From assembly GCA_037144255.1 (NCBI GenBank), contig JBAWXE010000140.1:1-5308 (forward strand): 5,308 bases of DNA, written 5' to 3'. The translations under genes were made by a program, and so were the position numbers. The DNA is from JBAWXE01 sp037144255. GTDB lineage: Bacteria; Bacteroidota; Bacteroidia; Chitinophagales; Chitinophagaceae. Positions 1 to 3,413 of the stretch are shown here, one piece after another. Position 1 is the stretch's first letter; every line of letters starts with the position of its first letter. A model generated the notes under the pieces. That model did no database searches and was not told where the DNA came from. It saw only the letters and a list, made by a program, of their open reading frames with translations.

Positions 1-2
1 TG

Positions 3-527
3 GGCAGTCATTGTGAGAAGTCTTCTATTTACTTCAAAAACAATGCATATACTTCTATTAAAGTAACGATTAATTATTCTACCGTAGTTGTAAAATCTAA
101 TGATTCTGTAAGATTTGATGGAGTAATTGGTTCAACAATTACTGGCACAGCATATACATATCCGTATAGTGATACATTTTATCATACTTCGGGAGTATAT
201 CATTGGAATATTAGTAGTACATGCCCATCAAGCGGTTCTATTTCAGTTCCGTTGGATGTTGACTCCAGTTATTTTTGTTTGATAATTAATAACTATAATG
301 TGGGTAGTTCTGCATCAATTTATGAAGAGTATGTAAATTATGGATTGGCAAGTCAAACAAAAGACTCTGTGTATGTAAGTGCTACCAATCCATATAACAT
401 AGTCATAGGTTATTATCGTGCCTTTTCTAATTCAAATGTTAAGGTTAATAGGCGTAGTGATACTAGTATCATTCAGAATATAACTTTGTCAGGTACCAAA
501 AACCAATATTACATAGCTCAGTTCTAA
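3..527 (+). CDS. Probable exported hypothetical protein, 5' end cut by window edge
   Basis: An open frame runs without a stop from the left edge to TAA at 525-527, giving 174 visible residues; the beginning lies outside the window. I do not recognise a named family. The protein is rich in Ser, Thr, Tyr, Asn and Val, with alternating hydrophobic and polar stretches that suggest an all-beta secreted or surface protein. It has three cysteines (visible residues 4, 77 and 89). The first visible residues read GSHCEKSS; this cysteine could be the lipidated residue of a lipoprotein whose signal peptide lies just off the edge, but His at -1 is atypical, so this is only a guess. The C-terminal half (VNYGLASQT, then IGYYRAFSNSNV) looks like a compact conserved core. 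There is no recognisable type IX secretion tail. GC is about 32%, well below the other genes. A TTG at 252 is an in-frame Leu, not the start. I am confident that it is coding and not confident of any function. Confidence 0.72.
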   Translation, partial: GSHCEKSSIYFKNNAYTSIKVTINYSTVVVKSNDSVRFDGVIGSTITGTAYTYPYSDTFYHTSGVYHWNISSTCPSSGSISVPLDVDSSYFCLIINNYNVGSSASIYEEYVNYGLASQTKDSVYVSATNPYNIVIGYYRAFSNSNVKVNRRSDTSIIQNITLSGTKNQYYIAQF

Positions 528-651
528 GCAATAAACATCCCAGTTGAGCGTAGAATTCTTTTGCCAATAGTCCTCCCGATTGTTCAGCGTATGTCTTCAG
601 ACTACGCTGTAGTGGTATCCAATCTCCTGATTGGGAAAACAGAAATGTTTC
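528..651. other. Convergent intergenic gap with stacked inverted repeats
   Basis: This gap lies between two genes that converge, the exported-protein gene (+) and the DUF1801 gene (-). It contains a good hairpin at 585-609 (CAGCGTA / TACGCTG arms, plus GTC/GAC inside, with one bulged base) and a second at 619-634 (CCAATC, loop TCCT, GATTGG). GATTG at 578-582 could also pair with CAATC at 620-624 and enclose the first hairpin. Neither hairpin is followed by a clear T-run on either strand, so a role as a bidirectional terminator is plausible from position but not shown. I see no open frame worth calling. Confidence 0.5.
585..609. terminator. Hairpin between convergent genes, possible terminator
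   Basis: Seven-base arms CAGCGTA (585-591) and TACGCTG (603-609) pair perfectly. GTC/GAC extends the stem to ten pairs with one bulged T and a TTCA loop. It lies 57 bases after the stop of the left gene and 42 bases after the stop of the DUF1801 gene on the other strand, where a shared terminator would be expected. The missing U-tract weakens the call. Confidence 0.35.
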
Positions 652-1077
652 TCACTTCACTTTCAGCCCAGCATCTATCATCCCCTTAAGCACTTTCAGG
701 TCTATATCGGCCAGCTTATTAATGTACAGGCAGCCTAGCCCCTTTTTATATTTTCCCAGCTTTTCCAGCGCTTCACTATGTGTATCTACGTAACTACCAA
801 AGTACAATGACAGGTTCGTTTTCCGCGGTGCAAAACCTATCCTAAACCAGTCGGCCTCGCGCCCTGATGTTGGGCTTTTATGTCTTTTGATACCAAAGCC
901 TATAAAAGAATTGCTCCACAGTGTAGGCTCTTCCTTACTGGCTTTTTTCATCATTTCCAGTAGCACCAAACTGTCTTTGCGCTTTTGTGCTTGAGGTATA
1001 TTATTGATAAAATCCTCAGCACTGTCGGTAGTGGGTTTGGTCTTATTATCAGCCAGCTTGGTTTTCTTTTCAGCCAT
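652..1077 (-). CDS. DUF1801 domain protein
   Basis: This is a small soluble protein of 141 residues that I recognise as a DUF1801 (YdhG-like) protein, a common bacterial family of about 120-150 residues with no established biochemical role. The recognisable pattern in order is: EDFINNIP and QKRKDS (residues 21-36), LLEMMKK (39-45), LW (53-54), IGFG (59-62), SGREADWF (71-78), GFAPRKTNLSLY (81-92), then LGKYKKGLGCLYINKLADIDLKVL (107-130). There is no signal peptide or membrane segment, so it is probably cytoplasmic. The ATG at 1077-1075 is chosen because the frame starts with MAEKKTK, very like the family's usual start, and is preceded by an A/T-rich leader. Residues 1-7 and 8-14 are near copies (MAEKKTK, LADNKTK), encoded by an imperfect 21-base tandem duplication, so the N-terminus is longer than usual by one unit. 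The gene stands alone, about 500 bases downstream of yhhQ. The family is well supported; the function is unknown. Confidence 0.9.
   Translation of the reverse strand: MAEKKTKLADNKTKPTTDSAEDFINNIPQAQKRKDSLVLLEMMKKASKEEPTLWSNSFIGFGIKRHKSPTSGREADWFRIGFAPRKTNLSLYFGSYVDTHSEALEKLGKYKKGLGCLYINKLADIDLKVLKGMIDAGLKVK
1036..1077 (-). repeat. 21-base imperfect tandem duplication at the DUF1801 gene start
   Basis: Two adjacent 21-base units (1077-1057 and 1056-1036 on the minus strand) match at 16 of 21 positions and encode MAEKKTK and LADNKTK. The length is a multiple of three, so the frame is preserved. The downstream copy begins CTG where the upstream copy has ATG, consistent with duplication of the original start region. 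Confidence 0.75.
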
Positions 1078-1131
1078 GGTAGATCATTTTTATTACCCAT
1101 ACTAATTTATAGATATTACCAATAATATCGA

Positions 1132-1145
1132 AACAAATATTTGTT
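1132..1145. repeat. 14-base perfect palindrome, possible operator
   Basis: AACAAATATTTGTT is its own reverse complement. It lies 55 bases upstream of the DUF1801 start and contains a TTTG on each strand, each in the position expected for the -33 element of a Bacteroidota promoter facing away from the centre. It may therefore be a divergent promoter core or a regulator site. No regulator gene is nearby, and A/T palindromes of this length can arise by chance. Confidence 0.4.
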
Positions 1146-1172
1146 ACTCCCTATCTCCATTTTGTATCTTTA
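1140..1172 (+). promoter_or_regulatory. Promoter-like element without an obvious gene
   Basis: TTTG at 1140-1143 is followed after 21 bases by TATCTTTA at 1165-1172, close to the Bacteroidota housekeeping pattern TTTG-N(17-21)-TAnnTTTG with the last base A instead of G. Transcription would begin near 1178 and run into a region with hairpins but no credible open frame. Confidence 0.35.
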
Positions 1173-1173
1173 C

Positions 1174-1208
1174 ACCCTCATCAAGACCTTCATCTCGACC
1201 CTCACTCG
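1174..1208 (+). repeat. Degenerate 12-base tandem repeat, three units
   Basis: The units ACCCTCATCAAG (1174-1185), ACCTTCATCTCG (1186-1197) and ACCCTCACTCG (1198-1208) follow one another directly. The first two agree at 9 of 12 positions; the third is one base shorter and close to the second. It is pyrimidine-rich and non-coding. Confidence 0.4.
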
Positions 1209-1211
1209 CTT

Positions 1212-1240
1212 CATTGTGGCCCCCGGAGCCGCAATCTCCT
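1212..1240. repeat. Hairpin repeat fragment of the CATTG...CAATCTCCT type
   Basis: ATTGTGGC (1213-1220) pairs with GCCGCAAT (1228-1235), an eight-base stem with one G-T pair and a CCCCGGA loop, followed by CTCCT. The layout CATTG - hairpin - CAATCTCCT resembles intergenic repeats that I recall as scattered in many copies in bacterial genomes. Membership is from memory of the pattern, not a search. Confidence 0.4.
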
Positions 1241-1243
1241 TTT

Positions 1244-1257
1244 GTTGCTTTAGCAAC
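1244..1257. repeat. Small hairpin GTTGC-TTTA-GCAAC
   Basis: Five-base arms GTTGC and GCAAC flank a TTTA loop immediately after the preceding repeat fragment. Read on the minus strand, the sequence just upstream of it is a run of eight T (1284-1277), so it does not have the order of a minus-strand terminator; on the plus strand no T-run follows it. Confidence 0.35.
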
Positions 1258-1355
1258 GTTTACATTTTGGCGAAGCAAAAAAAAGTAGGAAAATATTGGA
1301 CACAAAATAAGAATAGTCTAACCCAAATGCGACCCTCAAAAATAAATTAAACAGA

Positions 1356-1382
1356 TTCGGGGAGTCCCGAACTCGTTTCGGG
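1356..1382. repeat. Three-arm TTCGGG / CCCGAA / TTCGGG element
   Basis: TTCGGG (1356-1361), CCCGAA (1366-1371) and TTCGGG (1377-1382) are separated by GAGT and CTCGT. The middle arm can pair with either outer arm, giving two mutually exclusive six-base stems. This is probably a relic of an intergenic repeat, as no gene lies just downstream on the plus strand. Confidence 0.5.
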
Positions 1383-1461
1383 GTAACCTTTGAAAAAGCA
1401 CAACTCATTGATTACCAACTACTCAAACTTCCCTTGTAACCATAAAAAATTTTGAGAAAAT

Positions 1462-1486
1462 GTAACCTTTGCCCACCAATACCGTC
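1462..1486 (+). promoter_or_regulatory. ECF-sigma-like promoter pattern, orphan
   Basis: GTAAC (1462-1466) is followed after 16 bases by CGTC (1483-1486), with an A-rich tract at 1443-1460 upstream. A GTAAC-type -35 with a CGTC -10 at this spacing is typical of extracytoplasmic-function sigma promoters. It points away from any plus-strand gene, towards the 3' end of yhhQ, so it is either chance, a relic, or a source of antisense RNA. Confidence 0.25.
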
Positions 1487-1516
1487 ATTTCAAACGCAGA
1501 GAGAAATCTCCTGAGC
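1484..1516. repeat. Repeat fragment GTCATTTC...GAAATCTCCTGAGC
   Basis: GTCATTTC is followed by a short purine-rich spacer and GAAATCTCCTGAGC. ATTTC and GAAAT can form a five-base stem. It shares the CATT...AATCTCCT outline with the element at 1212-1240 and resembles a dispersed intergenic repeat that I recall from Bacteroidota genomes; this has not been verified by search. Confidence 0.4.
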
Positions 1517-1530
1517 ATATGCAATCAGCC

Positions 1531-1573
1531 ATCACATTCATCACATTGCCGCATTTATCACATTGCCACATTC
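1531..1573. repeat. 17-base tandem repeat abutting the yhhQ stop
   Basis: ATCACATTGCCGCATTT (1540-1556) is followed with no gap by ATCACATTGCCACATTC (1557-1573), 15 of 17 identical. A partial unit ATCACATTC (1531-1539) precedes them. The array ends one base before the end of the yhhQ stop codon, so it forms the immediate 3' untranslated sequence of that gene. Confidence 0.75.
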
Positions 1574-1574
1574 T

Positions 1575-2354
1575 TTACTCATACCCCATCGCAGCCTGCT
1601 TCATTCTAAGTGTAGTCTCTTTACCCAGATACTTTTCTATTCTATGTTCTACTAAGTATATCACAGGAGTTAGCACTATAGCCATAGTAAATTTATAAGC
1701 ATAGTTCACCATACATACAGCCAGTACCCTTTGGTAACTCCAGTCTTTACCTATCTTAAAAGCTATGAACAGTACCACAAAACTATCTACCAACTGAGAC
1801 ACGATAGTACTACCCGTAGCCCTCAGCCACACCTTCTTTTCGCCTGTCACTTTCTTTATCTTATGAAACACCCATACGTCCAATATCTGACTCAGCAGGA
1901 AAGCCATCAGGCTACCTACTATTATCCACATACCCTGCCCAAAGATGCTACTGAATGCTGCTTGCATATCGGGTACACCATCTGCTTTTTGGCTACCTAT
2001 CCAAAAGGATTGCTCTGCGGGTACATGTATAGCCAAGTAGAACATCGGGAACGCATAACTGATAAGCCCCACCGCTATGAATGATATGGTACGCACAGCC
2101 TTTGGTCCAAAATATTCATTCACTATATCCGTCATCATGAACTCTAATGGCCATAGCAACACACCACAGGTCAGGGTAAAGGTCAGTCCATCCTCACCAA
2201 ACAGCGAGAAAGGGTGGGGCGCCATATGGAATACCCGTTCTAGCGAGAACAGCTTACCACCTATACACTCTGCTATCAGGGCATTAGCCACAAAGAAAGA
2301 TGCCAGAAAGATGAAGAGTCTGGTAGGTTTGTCGCTCAGTATTTTATGTATCAT
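1575..2354 (-). CDS. yhhQ: Queuosine precursor transporter, YhhQ family
   Basis: This is an inner-membrane protein of 259 residues of the YhhQ/VUT family. Characterised members import the 7-deazaguanine precursors preQ0 and preQ1, salvaged to make queuosine at the wobble position of tRNAs with GUN anticodons. About six membrane segments can be drawn, near residues 12-36, 57-76, 88-110, 139-163, 183-202 and 208-234. The family signature LLWPLEFMMTDIVNEYFG (66-83) follows the second segment, and GSTIVSQLVDSFVVLFIAF (181-199) is the other conserved block, with KFTMAIVLTPVIYLVEHRIE closing the core. It is somewhat longer than the E. coli protein (about 220 residues), in the loop around 112-135 and at the C-terminus. 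ATG at 2354-2352 gives a natural N-terminus (MIHKILSDKPTRLF) leading straight into segment 1. TAGTTTTA at 2380-2373 (minus strand) could be a -7 element, but I see no good -33. No other queuosine gene is in the window. Confidence 0.93.
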   Translation of the reverse strand: MIHKILSDKPTRLFIFLASFFVANALIAECIGGKLFSLERVFHMAPHPFSLFGEDGLTFTLTCGVLLWPLEFMMTDIVNEYFGPKAVRTISFIAVGLISYAFPMFYLAIHVPAEQSFWIGSQKADGVPDMQAAFSSIFGQGMWIIVGSLMAFLLSQILDVWVFHKIKKVTGEKKVWLRATGSTIVSQLVDSFVVLFIAFKIGKDWSYQRVLAVCMVNYAYKFTMAIVLTPVIYLVEHRIEKYLGKETTLRMKQAAMGYE

Positions 2355-2419
2355 ACGCTAAGGATTGGAATATAAAACTATGATACTTGTTTGAAAATTA
2401 CATAACACCTGAAAGAAAT

Positions 2420-2471
2420 AAAAAGTTGGCACATGCCCAATCATCTATATGATATAAACAATAATGCCAAC
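2420..2471 (-). terminator. Intrinsic terminator, or attenuator upstream of yhhQ
   Basis: On the minus strand, TTGG(G)C-ATGT-GCCAA forms a local stem (2440-2426), followed after one C by TTTTT at 2424-2420 and then ATTTCTTTC, a fair intrinsic terminator. Alternatively, GTTGGCA (2471-2465) pairs with TGCCAAC (2431-2425) over seven bases directly before the T-run. It lies between the lipoprotein stop and the yhhQ start and could end the lipoprotein transcript or control read-through into yhhQ. Confidence 0.5.
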
Positions 2472-2497
2472 CCTGATATCATCAAAGCTGGCATTAT
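2461..2497 (-). other. 9-bp-stem hairpin A downstream of the lipoprotein gene
   Basis: ATAATGCCA and TGGCATTAT pair perfectly over nine bases around a 19-base loop that can itself form TGAT-gat-ATCA. It starts 30 bases after the lipoprotein stop. The sequence after it (TGTTTATA) is only weakly T-rich. Its second arm shares bases with the longer-range stem described for the terminator, so the two folds compete. Confidence 0.5.
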
Positions 2498-2527
2498 CCT
2501 ATTTCAAAAAATATCAAGTCGTTCAGA

Positions 2528-3247
2528 TCACTTCACACGGGTGTGCCCCGAACTCTTAGCATCTGTTTTATCTGCTATGATGACTGTTTTTAATAGTTTA
2601 TTATTATTAACACCTTTTGTTCCATACCATCCAAAGGCCGAAACAATTCCCCCTGCAACTAAAGCAGCTCCAGCTCCTGTGGAGCCTGATACCACAGCAG
2701 CCCCAACTCCAATTAAACCTAAACTTCCATAACCTAATATTCTACTTATGACTCTTGTTTTGCGATATTGTTCCAGCATTTTATACTCAGGTGTATTTAT
2801 TTGTACCATAGGTTTCAAATTTTTATACGACATGGGCTTTACATCTTTACTATCACCCTTTTGTATAAAGTAGTAATTTTGCACATGAGTTGATGTACCG
2901 CCGCCACGACCGTTTGATGATGTGCTGATCTTTGTGTATTTATACATGTTTATTTTTCCGTCTGCTACCTGTTGTGCAAATAGCTTTCTACCTACATTAG
3001 CATAGGTAACACCACCTGTAGAATAGAATGCTACATCTTTTGAATTAAAGGAAGTATCTCCTAAAATGACTTTATCCTTTACAAAGACTCCCGTACTTCT
3101 AGTGGCGGATGTTCCTGTGAATTTCTCGCCATTCTTTAGTTGTACATAAGGGTCAGAGGGTGTCCGTGTCTCGGGTAGGCTCATTACTCTACAAGATGAG
3201 AGGCTCAGTAATAGTAATAAGGTTACGTAAATGGTGTGTTTTTTCAT
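2528..3247 (-). CDS. Hypothetical lipoprotein with glycine-rich membrane segment
   Basis: This is a 239-residue protein that I cannot name. It opens with MKKHTIYVTLLLLLSLSSC, a lipoprotein signal peptide with lipobox LSSC and lipidated Cys19; the mature protein is probably anchored in the outer membrane. Residues about 34-130 contain short beta-like stretches (YVQLKNGEKFTGT, VFVKDKVILGD, DGKINMYKYTK) and a Gly/Ser-rich loop (109-120). Residues about 169-208 form a hydrophobic, glycine-rich segment (GSLGLIGVGAAVVSGSTGAG onward) whose repeated small residues suggest a glycine-zipper membrane hairpin, as in other lipoproteins with a second membrane anchor. The C-terminus is basic and polar. The frame extends upstream to an ATG at 3304, but ATG at 3247 is preferred: it places the lysines and lipobox correctly, and a promoter-like element (3275-3305) overlaps the extension. 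A lipoprotein role is well supported; the function is unknown. It is monocistronic or weakly linked to yhhQ downstream. Confidence 0.85.
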   Translation of the reverse strand: MKKHTIYVTLLLLLSLSSCRVMSLPETRTPSDPYVQLKNGEKFTGTSATRSTGVFVKDKVILGDTSFNSKDVAFYSTGGVTYANVGRKLFAQQVADGKINMYKYTKISTSSNGRGGGTSTHVQNYYFIQKGDSKDVKPMSYKNLKPMVQINTPEYKMLEQYRKTRVISRILGYGSLGLIGVGAAVVSGSTGAGAALVAGGIVSAFGWYGTKGVNNNKLLKTVIIADKTDAKSSGHTRVK

Positions 3248-3274
3248 TTTGTGATTTGTTTTTTGGATAAGCAA

Positions 3275-3305
3275 TAAAAATACAAAAGGGAGGCAATTAC
3301 CCAAA
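3275..3305 (-). promoter_or_regulatory. Bacteroidota-type promoter of the lipoprotein gene
   Basis: On the minus strand TTTG (3305-3302) is followed after exactly 19 bases by TATTTTTA (3282-3275), one base off TAnnTTTG. Transcription would start near 3268, leaving an A-rich leader of about 20 bases before ATG 3247. This supports 3247 over 3304 as the start. Confidence 0.6.
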
Positions 3306-3360
3306 TGATTGCAAAAATATTTATAAACAATATTTTATAATTGAAGAGTATACATAATAC

Positions 3361-3391
3361 AACGCTGCCCACTCATAGAGTGGGCAGCGTT
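3361..3391 (-). terminator. Strong hairpin terminator after the prolyl oligopeptidase gene
   Basis: AACGCTGCCCACTC (3361-3374) and GAGTGGGCAGCGTT (3378-3391) pair perfectly over 14 bases with a three-base loop. It begins 22 bases after the peptidase stop. The minus-strand sequence after the stem is only mildly T-rich (GTATTATGTATA); on the plus strand the stem is followed by TTATTTTTG. It isolates the peptidase transcript from the lipoprotein promoter just downstream. Confidence 0.8.
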
Positions 3392-3413
3392 CAGTACTTA
3401 TTTTTGTATGTAA

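Larger units (their letters stand above)
1078..1574. other. 497-base gene-free stretch rich in small repeats
   Basis: I find no convincing gene here. The only sizeable frame (69 codons, 1141-1350, +) overlaps promoter-like and hairpin sequence and has no protein-like pattern. From left to right it holds: an A/T-rich leader for the DUF1801 gene; a 14-base palindrome (1132-1145); a plus-strand promoter-like element (1140-1172); a degenerate 12-base repeat (1174-1208); a hairpin repeat fragment (1212-1240); a GTTGC/GCAAC hairpin (1244-1257); a run of eight A (1277-1284); a three-arm TTCGGG element (1356-1382); three GTAACC hexamers (1383, 1436, 1462); a second repeat fragment (1484-1516); and a 17-base tandem repeat touching the yhhQ stop (1531-1573). 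The mixture suggests accumulated intergenic repeats rather than a decayed gene. Confidence 0.6.
2355..2527. other. Intergenic gap with three hairpins and a terminator-like T-run
   Basis: The gap separates the lipoprotein gene from yhhQ, both on the minus strand. In minus-strand order it holds hairpin A (2497-2461), a small hairpin B (2453-2440, ATCAT-ATAG-ATGAT) and hairpin C (about 2440-2426) followed by TTTTT at 2424-2420. A plus-strand frame of 99 codons starting at 2433 overlaps both this gap and the antisense of the lipoprotein gene and is not credible. Confidence 0.5.

Noticed and set aside
252..254. TTG as the start of the left-edge gene
   Set aside because: The frame is open upstream to position 3 with the same composition, so the gene is truncated by the window, not started here.
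1141..1350. 69-codon plus-strand open frame
   Set aside because: It begins inside a palindrome with a non-ATG start, overlaps a promoter-like motif, repeat fragments and a hairpin, and its product has no protein-like pattern.
1531..1573. CRISPR array
   Set aside because: The units are directly adjacent with no spacers, and there are no cas genes.
1731..2361. Plus-strand frames of 117 and 94 codons antisense to yhhQ
   Set aside because: They lie wholly or almost wholly opposite a well conserved membrane-protein gene and show no domain or sensible start context.
2355..2527. A known preQ1 riboswitch upstream of yhhQ
   Set aside because: I looked for a short stem followed by an A-rich tail closing a pseudoknot, and for the larger preQ1-II and -III layouts, and did not find a convincing match; only the hairpin competition is reported.
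2433..2732. 99-codon plus-strand frame across the hairpin gap
   Set aside because: It starts inside the terminator-like hairpin and runs antisense to the lipoprotein; its Pro/Ala-rich tail is the reverse image of the glycine-rich segment.
3248..3304. 19-residue N-terminal extension of the lipoprotein (ATG at 3304)
   Set aside because: It would put a second hydrophobic stretch before the lipoprotein signal and overlaps the predicted promoter; ATG 3247 gives a standard signal peptide.
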